Shown here: piece by piece, positions 44,166-53,535 of the stretch | Position numbering within the stretch: the first letter of the stretch is position 1 | How the letters are laid out: each line of letters begins with the position of its first letter | Program-made: the position numbers and the translations under genes | Source: Lachnospiraceae bacterium NK4A144 | GTDB lineage: Bacteria; Bacillota; Clostridia; Lachnospirales; Lachnospiraceae | Assembly: GCA_000424365.1 (NCBI GenBank) | Contig: AUJT01000012.1 | Span: 49,562-113,561, forward strand | Reading direction: 5' to 3' | Length of the DNA stretch: 64,000 bases | The notes under the pieces: generated by a model | Told to the model about the DNA's origin: nothing | What the model saw: only the letters and a program-made list of their open reading frames with translations | Database searches by the model: none

Positions 44166-45950
44166 ATGTATTATCCGGAGGAAGTAGTTGAAGAGGTGCG
44201 ATCCCGGAATGACATCGTTGATGTCATTGGACAATATGTGCATCTGACAAAAAAAGGGGCAAACTATTTTGGATTATGTCCTTTTCATAATGAAAAGTCG
44301 CCTTCCTTTTCGGTATCGGCAAGCAAGCAGATATACTACTGCTTTGGATGCGGAGCCGGCGGAAACGTAATAAGCTTCCTCATGAATTATGAAAATATGT
44401 CGTTTCAGGAAGCGCTGAGGACACTTGCAGACAGAGCAGGAGTACAGCTTCCGGAAGAATCCATGAGCGAAGAAGCTAGGAAAAAAGCCGGAGAAAGAGA
44501 AAGACTGTTAGCACTCACAAAGGATGCGGCAGCATTTTACTACAAAATGCTCAGGAGTCCGGAAGGACAGATCGGAATGGAATATTTTCGTAAGCGCCGA
44601 CTTACGAAAGAAACTCTTCATTCCTTTGGACTGGGCTTTGCAGGCAAGAGCAGCGCAGTGTGCAGGTATCTTAAGGAAAAAGGCTATACCGAATCGGAGA
44701 TCAATAAAGCGGGGCTCGTTCATATTGACGAAAAACGTGGAATGAGAGATCGTTTCTGGAACAGAGTCATGTTTCCCATAATGGATGTAAATAACCGTGT
44801 AATAGGTTTTGGCGGTCGTGTAATGGGTGATGGTGAGCCGAAATATCTAAACTCTCCGGAGACTCCCATATTCGATAAAGGCAGAAATCTGTACGGATTA
44901 AATGTCGCGAAAAAAGCCAGAAAAGGGTACATGATCGCGTGTGAAGGCTATATGGATGTTATTTCCATGCATCAGGCAGGATTTACGGAAGCGGTTGCAT
45001 CGCTTGGAACAGCATTTACAGAAAATCATGCGAGGATACTTAAGAAATACACAGATGATGTGCGTCTGACCTATGATTCCGATAATGCCGGAGTAAAAGC
45101 CGCAATGAGAGCGATACCGATTTTGAAAAAAGTCGGGATCACGACAAGTATCATTCATCTGGAACCATATAAGGATCCTGATGAATTTATAAAAAATCTC
45201 GGTGCGGAAGAATTTCAGAAGCGTATTGATAATGCAGAGGACAGCTTGCTCTTTGAACTGCATGTGATGCGCAGAAATTACGACATAGGGAAGCCGGACG
45301 GACGGACGAAATTTGAGCAGGCAATGTCTAAAAGACTGGCACTTATCGATGACGAGCTGGAACGTTCAAATTATACAGAGGCAGTTGCATCAGAGTATGC
45401 GATACCTTCAGATGTCCTGAAGAGGGCGGTTGAACAGGCCAGAGTCATGAGTGTTTCGGCAGACGGGTTTGCAGTTAACGGTGGCGTAACTGACAGGATG
45501 CCGGTTGTAAAAGACAAAGCCCGCAAGGAGAAAAAGCCGGAAGACGGGCTTACAAAGGCAGAAAAACTCCTTTTGACGTATATTACGGATGACCCGGCGG
45601 TTTATAACGCGGTCAAGCCATATATATCTGCGGAGGATTTTTCAGAAGGACTTAGCAGAACTGCTGCGGAAAATCTTTTTCAGCAGCTTGAAAATAATGA
45701 TTTCAGACCTGCTGCGATCATCAGTATGTTTGATGAACCTGAGCAGCAGAAAGCAATAGCGGAAATATTCAACACCAAGCTTGATGAGGGACTAAATGTC
45801 TCTGAAAGAGAGAAGGCTCTGACCGATCTCGTTATCCGGATCAAGCGAACAAGTCTCAGCAGGATGAACAGTGGTGCGGATCTCATAGAACGCACGGTTC
45901 AGGAAAAAAAGATCATGGAAAAGCTGCAGACGATCAGGATTTCCTTATAA
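44166..45950 (+). CDS. dnaG: DNA primase
   Basis: A 594-aa primase that makes RNA primers at the replication fork. It has the CHC2 zinc-binding domain (GLCPFHNEKSPSFSVS, IYYCFGCGAGGNVISF), the primase core with FPIMDVNNRVIGFGGRVM, the TOPRIM motifs CEGYMDVISMHQAG and TYDSDNAG, and a C-terminal helicase-interacting domain. Length is normal. It is followed 48 bases later by rpoD, the macromolecular-synthesis order. Confidence 0.97.
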   Translation: MYYPEEVVEEVRSRNDIVDVIGQYVHLTKKGANYFGLCPFHNEKSPSFSVSASKQIYYCFGCGAGGNVISFLMNYENMSFQEALRTLADRAGVQLPEESMSEEARKKAGERERLLALTKDAAAFYYKMLRSPEGQIGMEYFRKRRLTKETLHSFGLGFAGKSSAVCRYLKEKGYTESEINKAGLVHIDEKRGMRDRFWNRVMFPIMDVNNRVIGFGGRVMGDGEPKYLNSPETPIFDKGRNLYGLNVAKKARKGYMIACEGYMDVISMHQAGFTEAVASLGTAFTENHARILKKYTDDVRLTYDSDNAGVKAAMRAIPILKKVGITTSIIHLEPYKDPDEFIKNLGAEEFQKRIDNAEDSLLFELHVMRRNYDIGKPDGRTKFEQAMSKRLALIDDELERSNYTEAVASEYAIPSDVLKRAVEQARVMSVSADGFAVNGGVTDRMPVVKDKARKEKKPEDGLTKAEKLLLTYITDDPAVYNAVKPYISAEDFSEGLSRTAAENLFQQLENNDFRPAAIISMFDEPEQQKAIAEIFNTKLDEGLNVSEREKALTDLVIRIKRTSLSRMNSGADLIERTVQEKKIMEKLQTIRISL

Positions 45951-45998
45951 TCCGATGTAACTGTATTTACAAGTTCAGAATGGAGAACAGAGTACAAG

Positions 45999-47123
45999 AT
46001 GGACGAAAAAGCGTTAGAGAAATTTGAAGCAAGACTGAAGGAATTAGTTGATCTCGGAAAGAAGAAACGTGGTGTTTTGGAGGATCATGAGATCACTGAT
46101 TTTTTTGGAAACATGGAAGTCGGTGAAGAGCAGTACGACAAGATTCTGGAGACTCTTGAGCAGAATAACATCGATATACTGAAGATCGATGAGACAGAGG
46201 ATGAGGAAGAAGATACAGAAGAGGATAATCCTGATGACGATACCGATATGGAGAACCTCGACCTCTCTGTCCCTGATAGCGTATCTATAGAAGATCCTGT
46301 ACGTATGTATCTGAAAGAAATCGGTAAGGTACCGCTTCTTTCAGCAGAGGAAGAAGTAGAGCTCGCCCAGCAGATGGAAAATGGCGATGAGGAGACCAAG
46401 GAAGAAGCAAAGAAAAAACTTGCAGAAGCAAATCTCCGACTCGTTGTAAGTATCGCAAAGAGATACGTTGGACGTGGTATGCTCTTCCTTGATCTCATTC
46501 AGGAAGGAAATCTCGGTCTTATCAAGGCTGTTGAGAAGTTTGACTATACTAAGGGTTATAAGTTCTCTACATATGCAACATGGTGGATCCGACAGGCTAT
46601 AACCAGAGCTATTGCTGATCAGGCACGTACGATCCGTATCCCGGTACATATGGTTGAGACTATCAACAAACTGATCCGTGTTTCCAGACAGTTACTACAG
46701 GAGCTTGGACGTGAACCAACTCCGGACGAGATCGCAAAAGAGATGAATATGCCTGTTGACCGTGTACGCGAGATCCTCAAGATCTCTCAGGAGCCGGTAT
46801 CACTTGAGACACCTATCGGTGAAGAGGAAGATAGCCATCTTGGTGATTTCATACAGGACGATCAGGTTCCTGTACCTGCAGACGCTGCTGCATTTACTCT
46901 TCTTAAAGAGCAGCTGCAGGAAGTACTTGCAACTCTTACAGACCGTGAGCAGAAGGTTCTTCGTCTCCGTTTTGGTCTCGACGATGGACGTGCACGTACT
47001 CTTGAAGAGGTCGGACGTGAGTTCAACGTAACTCGTGAGCGTATACGTCAGATCGAGGCAAAGGCTCTGAGAAAGCTCAGACACCCGAGCCGCAGCAGAA
47101 AGCTTAAGGATTATCTCGATTAA
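45999..47123 (+). CDS. rpoD: Primary sigma factor RpoD (sigma-A)
   Basis: A 374-aa housekeeping sigma factor. A region 1.1-like N-terminus and an acidic stretch (about 65-88) precede region 1.2 ([20 protein letters not shown]), region 2 ([20 protein letters not shown] and [20 protein letters not shown]), region 3, and region 4 ([20 protein letters not shown]). It recognises TTGACA/TATAAT promoters such as those listed here. It stands in the dnaG-rpoD-trmK unit. Confidence 0.98.
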   Translation: MDEKALEKFEARLKELVDLGKKKRGVLEDHEITDFFGNMEVGEEQYDKILETLEQNNIDILKIDETEDEEEDTEEDNPDDDTDMENLDLSVPDSVSIEDPVRMYLKEIGKVPLLSAEEEVELAQQMENGDEETKEEAKKKLAEANLRLVVSIAKRYVGRGMLFLDLIQEGNLGLIKAVEKFDYTKGYKFSTYATWWIRQAITRAIADQARTIRIPVHMVETINKLIRVSRQLLQELGREPTPDEIAKEMNMPVDRVREILKISQEPVSLETPIGEEEDSHLGDFIQDDQVPVPADAAAFTLLKEQLQEVLATLTDREQKVLRLRFGLDDGRARTLEEVGREFNVTRERIRQIEAKALRKLRHPSRSRKLKDYLD

Positions 47124-47124
47124 T

Positions 47125-47832
47125 ATGATAAAACTTTCAAAACGACTTTCCTGCATAGCGGATATGGTTCCTGCGGGAGCAAGGCTTGCTGATGTAGGAT
47201 GCGACCATGGATATCTGTCTATTTCTCTGTTACAGGATAAAAAGATCGCATCCTCATGGTGCCTTGATATAAATGACGGTCCCTTGGATCGTGCAAGAGA
47301 ACACGCTGATGCAGAAAATTTACATGAAGATATATATTTCCTGAAATCCGACGGACTCATGAAAATGCCTTCCGGCAATGTGGATACCGTCGTGATAGCG
47401 GGAATGGGAGGGGCACTTGTAACCAGGATCATGGAGCAGTGCCCTCCTGCTGTAAAAGGAGAAATAAAAAAATGGATCCTTTCACCTCAGTCGGAAATTC
47501 CGGAATTTAGAAAGAAACTTAGGGAAAACAGGTATAAAATAGAGGAAGAAAGAATAGTTCTGGAAGAAGGAAAATTTTACTTTGTGATAAGTGTGGTTTC
47601 CGGTAAGCAGGAGAATGTTTACGAAAATACACTTGATCAGGACATAGCAGATTCTTATGGCTTGGATCTGTTAAAAAAGAACGATCCTGTATTAAAAGAA
47701 CTTCTTATCAGAGAGTGTAAACTCGCGGACGGTATACTTAAGTCGGATTCTCTTCCGGATAAAAGAAGACAGGAAATAGAATACAGAAAATCCATTGCGG
47801 AAGGAGCGTTGCATTATTATGAAATGCAGTGA
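47125..47832 (+). CDS. trmK: tRNA (adenine22-N1)-methyltransferase TrmK
   Basis: A 235-aa SAM-dependent methyltransferase that methylates A22 of tRNA. Motif I is RLADVGCDHGYLSISLL, and the TrmK-specific IAGMGGALVTRIM motif follows. Downstream ILSPQSEIPEFRKKLRENRY is also characteristic. It begins 1 base after the rpoD stop and overlaps the NIF3 gene by 14 bases; the rpoD-trmK-NIF3 order is conserved in Firmicutes. Confidence 0.92.
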   Translation: MIKLSKRLSCIADMVPAGARLADVGCDHGYLSISLLQDKKIASSWCLDINDGPLDRAREHADAENLHEDIYFLKSDGLMKMPSGNVDTVVIAGMGGALVTRIMEQCPPAVKGEIKKWILSPQSEIPEFRKKLRENRYKIEEERIVLEEGKFYFVISVVSGKQENVYENTLDQDIADSYGLDLLKKNDPVLKELLIRECKLADGILKSDSLPDKRRQEIEYRKSIAEGALHYYEMQ

Positions 47833-48601
47833 TGTTCTGAAACAGCTTTATGAACTGGCACCGGCATCTCTGGCAGAGAGCTGGGACAATGTCGGCCTGC
47901 TTGTAGGACGGCCTGAAAAAGAGATCAGACGTATCTATATAGCAGTAGATGCCACAGATGATGTCATAGAGCATGCAGAAGCATTTGGCGCAGATCTGCT
48001 CTTAACTCATCACCCTATGATCTTTAAGCCCATGAAAAAGATAACGGGCGACGATTTTACAGGCCGTCGTGTGCTTGAACTCATCCGTAATGATATTTCC
48101 TATATAGCACTGCATACCAATTTTGATATCGCATGCATGGCAGATGCTGCGGCAGAACGCCTGGGACTCACAGATTGCGAAGTTCTGGAAGTTACTCACG
48201 AAACAGAATTTGTCAGAGAAGGACTCGGAAAGGTTGGTTCTCTTCCGCGTGTAATGTCTCTTTCTGAGTGTGCAGAACTTGTAAAAAAGAGATTTGAGCT
48301 CCAGCATGTAAAGATTTTTGGAAATCCGGATGACGAAGTTGAAACAGTAGCTATCCTTCCGGGATCCGGCGGTTCGGAGATACCAAGTGCACTTGCGCAT
48401 GATGCCGATGTTTTTATTACGGGAGACATAAGCCATCATGAGGGTCTGGACGCCAATATGCAGGGCCTTTCGATCATAGATGCCGGACATTATGGTATAG
48501 AGAAGATATTTATAGAGTATATGCAGAGATTCCTCTCAAAGAACATGCCAGAAATGGCTGTACGTATGGAATCGGCAGAAGTACCTTTCAGGATCGTGTA
48601 A
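47819..48601 (+). CDS. NIF3-family dinuclear metal protein (YqfO-like)
   Basis: A 260-aa NIF3/YqfO protein. The metal-binding residues are in LLLTHHPMIFKPM, ALHTNFDIA and GDISHHEGLDA. Members form hexameric rings with a dinuclear metal centre; a GTP cyclohydrolase-type activity has been proposed for some, but the cell role is unsettled. The ATG at 47819 overlaps the trmK end; AAGGAG lies 12 bases upstream. It lacks the central PII-like insertion of the longer Bacillus protein. Confidence 0.9.
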   Translation: MKCSDVLKQLYELAPASLAESWDNVGLLVGRPEKEIRRIYIAVDATDDVIEHAEAFGADLLLTHHPMIFKPMKKITGDDFTGRRVLELIRNDISYIALHTNFDIACMADAAAERLGLTDCEVLEVTHETEFVREGLGKVGSLPRVMSLSECAELVKKRFELQHVKIFGNPDDEVETVAILPGSGGSEIPSALAHDADVFITGDISHHEGLDANMQGLSIIDAGHYGIEKIFIEYMQRFLSKNMPEMAVRMESAEVPFRIV

Positions 48602-48698
48602 AGCTGACATCCTCATTGACCACAAAATCTGCAGCAAAGTGCTTCGTTTGCGTCTGAACTGTAACAACATTCTATGATTATAGATAAGGAGGAGCGGT

Positions 48699-50363
48699 AT
48701 GGATAATAAAGTAACTGTAACATATCGTGGAGAGAAGTACTCGTATCCTGATGGAACAACACTTATGAAAGTCGCTGAGGATTTTCAGAAAAACTATGAT
48801 CATCCTATAGTGCTTGCCATGGAGAATAATAAGCTTCGTGAGTTGTTTCATACGGTGGAAGACGGCTCGGAGCTGGAATTCAGGACTTTGGCGGATCCTT
48901 CGGGACATAAGGCATATAAGCGAAGTATGTGCCTGCTTCTTATAAAATCATTTTATGATGTGGTCGGCGGAGACCGAATGGAGCGCTTTAAGGTAGAATT
49001 CAGCATCGGAGCAGGATATTACTGTTCTGTAAAGGGAGATTTTGACCTGACGGATGAGCTCACAGAGAAGGTAAAGAACCGGATGCAGGAACTCATTGAT
49101 AAAGATATGCCTATAAATAAAAAGACATATCCGATGGAAGAAATAAGGAAATTCTGCATTGATTCAAAGATGCTGGATAAGAGCAGACTTTTCCACTACC
49201 GCATGAGTTCTACCGTAAACATGTATTCCATAAATGATTTTAAGGATTATTATTATGGATTCATGGTTCCGTCAACAGGATACTTAAAGTACTTTGATCT
49301 GGTACACTATAAAGACGGACTTATCATTCAGATGCCTGAGAGAGCTGAGCCACTCAAGGTTCCTCCGATAAAAGAAATGCCCCGTCTTTTTAACACTATG
49401 ATGGAAGCTACCAAATGGAATGAAGTCATGGGAGTGGAGGCTGTCGGTGACTTAAATGACATTATCAGTGCGGGTCGGATGAATGAACTTATCCTCGTGC
49501 AGGAAGCTCTGATGGAGAGCAAGATCGTAGAGATCGCGGAAGACATAATCAAAAATAAAAAGAAATTTGTCATGATAGCGGGACCTTCTTCATCCGGAAA
49601 GACCACGTTTTCGCATCGCCTCGCAATACAGCTCGCGGCTCACGGTATGAAGCCTCACACCATCGGACTCGACGACTATTTCGTAAACAGAGAGAATACC
49701 CCGCTTGATGCAGACGGGAAGAAGGATTATGAATGTCTGGAGGCTCTCGACATCGAGATCTTTAATAAGCACATGAATGAGCTTATGAATGGAAATCGGG
49801 TAGAACTTCCGAAGTATAATTTCATCACGGGTGAGCGTGAGTACAAGGGCGATTTCCTTGAAATGGGTAAAGAAGATGTCCTGGTTATCGAGGGAATTCA
49901 TGGTCTTAATGACAAGCTTTCATATTCTCTTCCAAGAGAGAGTAAGTACAAGATCTATATATCTGCACTAACTACGTTAAATATTGATGAACATAATCGT
50001 ATTCCGACTACAGACGGCAGATTGATCCGCAGACTTGTCCGTGATTACAGGACACGTGGTGCCTCTGCTTCCAGAACACTTGGTATGTGGGCAAGTGTCA
50101 GACGAGGCGAAGAAAAAAATATCTTCCCGTTCCAGGAAGGTGCTGATGCGATGTTTAACTCAGCTCTGATATATGAACTGTCTGTATTAAAGCAGTTTGC
50201 GGAACCTTTGCTTTTCAGTATCACACCGGATGATCCGGGATATCATGAAGCACTGCGTCTCCTGAAATTCCTTCAGTACTTCCTAGGTATCAGTACCGAG
50301 GGCTTACCGAAGAATTCTCTTGTCAGAGAATTTGTGGGCGGAAGCTGCTTTGAAGTTGGATGA
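48699..50363 (+). CDS. TGS-domain nucleoside kinase (uridine kinase-like)
   Basis: A 554-aa protein of a clostridial family. It has an N-terminal TGS domain (about 1-65) and a region resembling the second domain of threonyl-tRNA synthetase (about 70-250). A C-terminal P-loop kinase of the uridine kinase/phosphoribulokinase type follows, with Walker A GPSSSGKTTFSHRL (about 295-308) and DDYFVNRENTP. No synthetase catalytic core is present. The TGS part may sense nucleotides or RNA. The ribosome binding site is AAGGAGGAG. The substrate is not determined. Confidence 0.85.
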   Translation: MDNKVTVTYRGEKYSYPDGTTLMKVAEDFQKNYDHPIVLAMENNKLRELFHTVEDGSELEFRTLADPSGHKAYKRSMCLLLIKSFYDVVGGDRMERFKVEFSIGAGYYCSVKGDFDLTDELTEKVKNRMQELIDKDMPINKKTYPMEEIRKFCIDSKMLDKSRLFHYRMSSTVNMYSINDFKDYYYGFMVPSTGYLKYFDLVHYKDGLIIQMPERAEPLKVPPIKEMPRLFNTMMEATKWNEVMGVEAVGDLNDIISAGRMNELILVQEALMESKIVEIAEDIIKNKKKFVMIAGPSSSGKTTFSHRLAIQLAAHGMKPHTIGLDDYFVNRENTPLDADGKKDYECLEALDIEIFNKHMNELMNGNRVELPKYNFITGEREYKGDFLEMGKEDVLVIEGIHGLNDKLSYSLPRESKYKIYISALTTLNIDEHNRIPTTDGRLIRRLVRDYRTRGASASRTLGMWASVRRGEEKNIFPFQEGADAMFNSALIYELSVLKQFAEPLLFSITPDDPGYHEALRLLKFLQYFLGISTEGLPKNSLVREFVGGSCFEVG

Positions 50364-50376
50364 ATAAATTATAAGG

Positions 50377-50406
50377 TTGACATTGATAAGTCAATAGTTG
50401 TAAAAT
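50377..50406 (+). promoter_or_regulatory. Sigma-A promoter of rnpB
   Basis: A perfect TTGACA (50377-50382), an 18-base spacer and TAAAAT (50401-50406) end about five bases before the first paired base of RNase P RNA, which places the transcription start where it is expected. Confidence 0.75.
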
Positions 50407-50410
50407 CAAG

Positions 50411-50764
50411 TTTCAGGCAGGCCAGATGATCGCCGGTGGATTTATCCACGGGAGGAAAGTCCGGGCTTCGCAGGGCAGGATACCGGCTAACGGCCGGCTG
50501 GGGTAACCCACGGGATAGCGCAACAGAAAACATGTAGCCGATGGACGGCTTGCCGTCACAGGTCATAGCGAAATGGTGGTGTAAGAGACTACCGGTCAAC
50601 TGGTAACAGGTGGCGCATTGCAAGCCCTATCCGAAGCAAGACCAAACAGAAAGCAATAGATTTGCCCGATCTGCTTTCAGGTAGGTTGCTTGAGGCGTAT
50701 GGCAACATACGTCCTAGAAAGATGATCATCTAATACAGAACCCGGCTTACAGGTCTGCCTGAAA
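50411..50764 (+). ncRNA. rnpB: RNase P RNA, bacterial type A
   Basis: The catalytic RNA of RNase P, which removes 5' leaders from pre-tRNA. The ends pair to form P1: TTTCAGGCAG (50411-50420) with CTGCCTGAAA (50755-50764). The conserved core is visible as GAGGAAAGTCCGGGC near 50452 and its partner ACAGAACCCGGCTTAC near 50736, which form P4 and flanking positions. GGATAGCGCAACAGAAA and the GGTAAGAGACTACCGG-type region are also in place. It has its own promoter and terminator. Confidence 0.97.
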
Positions 50765-50778
50765 AAAGACTACTTAGG

Positions 50779-50807
50779 CGCATGCGATATTAACGCATGC
50801 GTTTTTT
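50779..50807 (+). terminator. Intrinsic terminator of rnpB
   Basis: CGCATGCG (50779-50786) pairs with CGCATGCG (50794-50801) around a 7-base loop and is followed by six T residues. It lies 15 bases after the RNase P RNA. Confidence 0.9.
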
Positions 50808-50827
50808 AAATGAAGTGAATAACATCA

Positions 50828-50856
50828 ATGTCAAATCCTGATCAAACCTGTATAAT
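50828..50856 (+). promoter_or_regulatory. Promoter upstream of proA
   Basis: ATGTCA (50828-50833), a 17-base spacer and a perfect TATAAT (50851-50856) lie just after the rnpB terminator and 45 bases before proA. Confidence 0.65.
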
Positions 50857-50901
50857 GGACGCTAAGAAGCAAAAAATCTTACTTTATGTTGGGAGAAAGA
50901 T

Positions 50902-52155
50902 ATGACAGGACTGACAGAACTTGGGAAAAGGGCAAAAGCGGCAGCTGTTAAGATGACGGTGCTCAGTACGGAAGAAAAAAATCGGGGACTCCGGGCTGCG
51001 GCTGCGGCTCTGACGGAAAAATCAGCAGAAATCATAGCTGCAAATGCTCTGGATATGAAGAGAGCTGAGGAGAAGGGGACCAGCAGTGCCATGCTTGACC
51101 GTCTGGTACTTACAGAGAAAAAGATAGAGGGAATGGCAGAGGGACTCTATCAGGTGGCTGATCTCCCTGACCCTATTGGCGCTCTTATCGAGACTATTGA
51201 AAGACCAAACGGATTAAAGATCGAAAAAAGAAGAGTACCCTTTGGTGTTATCGGAATTATCTATGAGTCCAGACCAAATGTCACAGCAGACGCGGCAGCA
51301 CTCTGCTTTAAATCGGGAAATGCCTGCATCCTTCGAGGTGGATCTGATGCTATTGACTCAAATAAGGCTATTACAAAGGTACTTCGTGAAGCCTTGAAAA
51401 AAGAAGGACTTCCTGAGGATGCGATTCAGCTCATAGAAGATACATCACATGAATCAGTGAATGAGCTGATGCGTATGCGTGAATATGTGGATCTCCTGAT
51501 CCCACGTGGTGGCGCAGGGCTCATACGAAACGTTGTTGAAAACAGCAAGGTACCCGTTATAGAGACCGGTGTTGGGAATTGTCATATTTTTGTTGATGCA
51601 TCTGCTGATATAAAGATGGCAGTAGAAATCATCGTAAATGCAAAGACTCAGAGAATGGGTGTCTGCAATGCCGCAGAGTCCCTCGTGATACATAAGGATG
51701 CTGCGGAAAAAGCATTGCCTGAGATAAATAAAGCACTTTCTGAAAAAGGTATCACACTTCACGGCGATCCTGAATGTATGGATATCCTTAAGGCAGGTAA
51801 CGTGGTTCCTGCATCAGAAGAAGATTACGGAAGAGAATATCTTGGTCCGGAAATATCCGTAAAGATCGTTGATACTTTGGATGATGCTATCGCTCATGTA
51901 AACCGCTACACGACACATCACTCAGAAGCAATCATCACAAGAGATGAAGAAAATGCGGAACGATTTTTAAGAGAGATCGATGCGGCATGTGTATACGTAA
52001 ATGCCTCTACCAGATTCACAGATGGATTTGAATTTGGATTTGGCGCGGAAATAGGTATCAGTACCCAGAAATTTCACGCAAGAGGACCTATGGGACTCGA
52101 AGCATTGACTTCATATAAATTTGAGATACGCGGTAATGGACAGGTTAGAGCGTGA
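50902..52155 (+). CDS. proA: Gamma-glutamyl phosphate reductase ProA
   Basis: A 417-aa NADPH-dependent reductase of proline biosynthesis. It converts gamma-glutamyl phosphate to glutamate semialdehyde. The N-terminal part contains PFGVIGIIYESRPNVTADAA, and the catalytic cysteine is in QRMGVCNAAESLV. The C-terminal FGFGAEIGISTQKFHARGPM is the family signature. It has its own promoter and stands without proB, which is usually adjacent. The ribosome binding site is GGGAGAAAG. Confidence 0.96.
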   Translation: MTGLTELGKRAKAAAVKMTVLSTEEKNRGLRAAAAALTEKSAEIIAANALDMKRAEEKGTSSAMLDRLVLTEKKIEGMAEGLYQVADLPDPIGALIETIERPNGLKIEKRRVPFGVIGIIYESRPNVTADAAALCFKSGNACILRGGSDAIDSNKAITKVLREALKKEGLPEDAIQLIEDTSHESVNELMRMREYVDLLIPRGGAGLIRNVVENSKVPVIETGVGNCHIFVDASADIKMAVEIIVNAKTQRMGVCNAAESLVIHKDAAEKALPEINKALSEKGITLHGDPECMDILKAGNVVPASEEDYGREYLGPEISVKIVDTLDDAIAHVNRYTTHHSEAIITRDEENAERFLREIDAACVYVNASTRFTDGFEFGFGAEIGISTQKFHARGPMGLEALTSYKFEIRGNGQVRA

Positions 52156-52164
52156 AAAGCCATT

Positions 52165-52242
52165 GGATTTTGTCCATCGCCGAAGGCGATTTAATTGGCA
52201 AAATCCGTTACGTGAGCGAGCTGTAAGCGAGTGAACAGTAAC
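52165..52242 (+). repeat. Intergenic palindromic repeat element after proA
   Basis: A compound hairpin. GGATTTTG (52165-52172) pairs with CAAAATCC (52199-52206), with an inner ATCGCC/GGCGAT helix (52176-52190), followed by a GTTAC ... GTAAC unit that includes GCGAGTGAACAGTAAC (52227-52242). The last 16 bases recur exactly, in reverse orientation, at 63634-63649. This looks like a dispersed REP-like element; it may also end the proA transcript. Confidence 0.55.
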
Positions 52243-52257
52243 AGAGCGTAAGATAGA

Positions 52258-52286
52258 TTGTAAAGAAGCTTTGGATAATGTATAAT
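52258..52286 (+). promoter_or_regulatory. Putative promoter upstream of the DUF5688-like gene
   Basis: TTGTAA (52258-52263), a 17-base spacer and a perfect TATAAT (52281-52286). It lies 100 bases before the next gene and after the repeat element. Confidence 0.55.
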
Positions 52287-52385
52287 AATGTGTACAAAAC
52301 CAGGGCTTCTTTTTTGATGCGATTTGTTATTAATAACAGTTATCAAAGTGTTCTGGTGCAAGTTTTCTAAAGGGGATACACAGAA

Positions 52386-53273
52386 ATGAAATTGCATTAC
52401 GAAGTTTATCGACAGATTTTTTTTGAGAGATTAAAGGAAATGGTTCCGGAGGAGTTACTGCTCTTAAATGCAGGTCCGATCTCTGAAGTTACAGACAGCG
52501 CAGATCGTTTTTACAGACTGCAGTTTTTTGCAGAGGGATTTTGTGCAGAGCAGCATAAGAGAGATGTAGAGCCGGATGACGCAGTGACACAGGCATATAA
52601 GCAGATCTCAGCAAAGTTCGCAGCTATGCCGAAGGCTGAGGAAGTAAAGAAGTATGCTATGGAGAACCGTGAGGAGGTAACTCCTATGTGTGCTCTTATC
52701 CGAAACGAAGGAGTAGAGGAACTGCTCAAGGGACGTCCTTTCTACAGGATCGCCGATATGTGCATTATTTTTACTGCGCAGATAAAATATGAAGGCGTCA
52801 AGGAAATGATAGGCTTCAATGTAACAGATGAGATCATGGAAGGCTGGAAAGTGAACCGCGAGGAACTGATGAGAGTCGTTGGCGGAAAGTTCTTCAGACC
52901 CATGCAGATCGGCTCGGCGATCGTTACAGATCTTCCGGCAGCACTTAAAGCGTATTTCAAGGAAGAGGTTGAGATACCTGAGATCAAGGCAAAGGTATAT
53001 GTACCTGCGATAAAGGGACTTCCCTCAGGAATAATGTCAATTGTTCATCCCGGATTCCTGCCGGCACTTGCACAAAAGACAGAGTCAAAGGGATATTTCG
53101 TACTTCCCACAGGACTTATCAATCTGTCTCCGCTCCTTATCGATGATGATGGAACCGTTACGGCAGAGCAGTGCAGAGAGCTTCTTCAGATACTCAATAA
53201 AAAAGAACCATACAGTGTATTATCTGATGAAGTACTTTTATTTGACGGTAAGGGAATAAAGAAAGCTGAATAA
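52386..53273 (+). CDS. DUF5688-like protein
   Basis: A 295-aa cytoplasmic protein resembling the DUF5688 family of Lachnospiraceae. The best matching part is the middle, with REEVTPMCALIRNEG and IADMCIIFTAQIKYEGVKEM, then GFNVTDEIMEGWKVNREEL. No catalytic motif, signal peptide or membrane helix is visible. The function of the family is unknown. The start is an ATG behind AAGGGGA, and it has its own promoter-like sequence. The family call is from memory of its pattern and is moderate. Confidence 0.6.
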   Translation: MKLHYEVYRQIFFERLKEMVPEELLLLNAGPISEVTDSADRFYRLQFFAEGFCAEQHKRDVEPDDAVTQAYKQISAKFAAMPKAEEVKKYAMENREEVTPMCALIRNEGVEELLKGRPFYRIADMCIIFTAQIKYEGVKEMIGFNVTDEIMEGWKVNREELMRVVGGKFFRPMQIGSAIVTDLPAALKAYFKEEVEIPEIKAKVYVPAIKGLPSGIMSIVHPGFLPALAQKTESKGYFVLPTGLINLSPLLIDDDGTVTAEQCRELLQILNKKEPYSVLSDEVLLFDGKGIKKAE

Positions 53274-53310
53274 AATCCTGAATAAAGAAAAAGCCCTTTA
53301 AAGGGAGGAA

Positions 53311-53398
53311 GCCGCCTCCTGCAGCATCAGGAGACGGCGTATAATATGAAAAAGAAATTCTTTGTAAGGGAGTGTCGAAATCTGTATTTCTTTCGACA
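53311..53398 (+). other. Two inverted repeats in the gap before the 82-aa gene
   Basis: GCCGCCTCCTG (53311-53321) faces CAGGAGACGGC (53328-53338); CTCCTG/CAGGAG and GCCG/CGGC pair. Next, TGTCGAAA (53373-53380) and TTTCGACA (53391-53398) form a perfect 8-base inverted repeat. Neither is followed by a T-run. The second could be an operator. The rest of this 262-base gap is AT-rich and holds no gene I can see. Confidence 0.4.
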
Positions 53399-53535
53399 GG
53401 TAAATAGTAACAAATTATCGTGTCCGAATTTAGTTTAAATTACAAACGAATTGTGAACTAATTAAAAATATTCTTTTAATAACCTTGATTTTTTGCGGGT
53501 TTGTATAAGTAATTGCACAATTTGAAAGGAATAGT

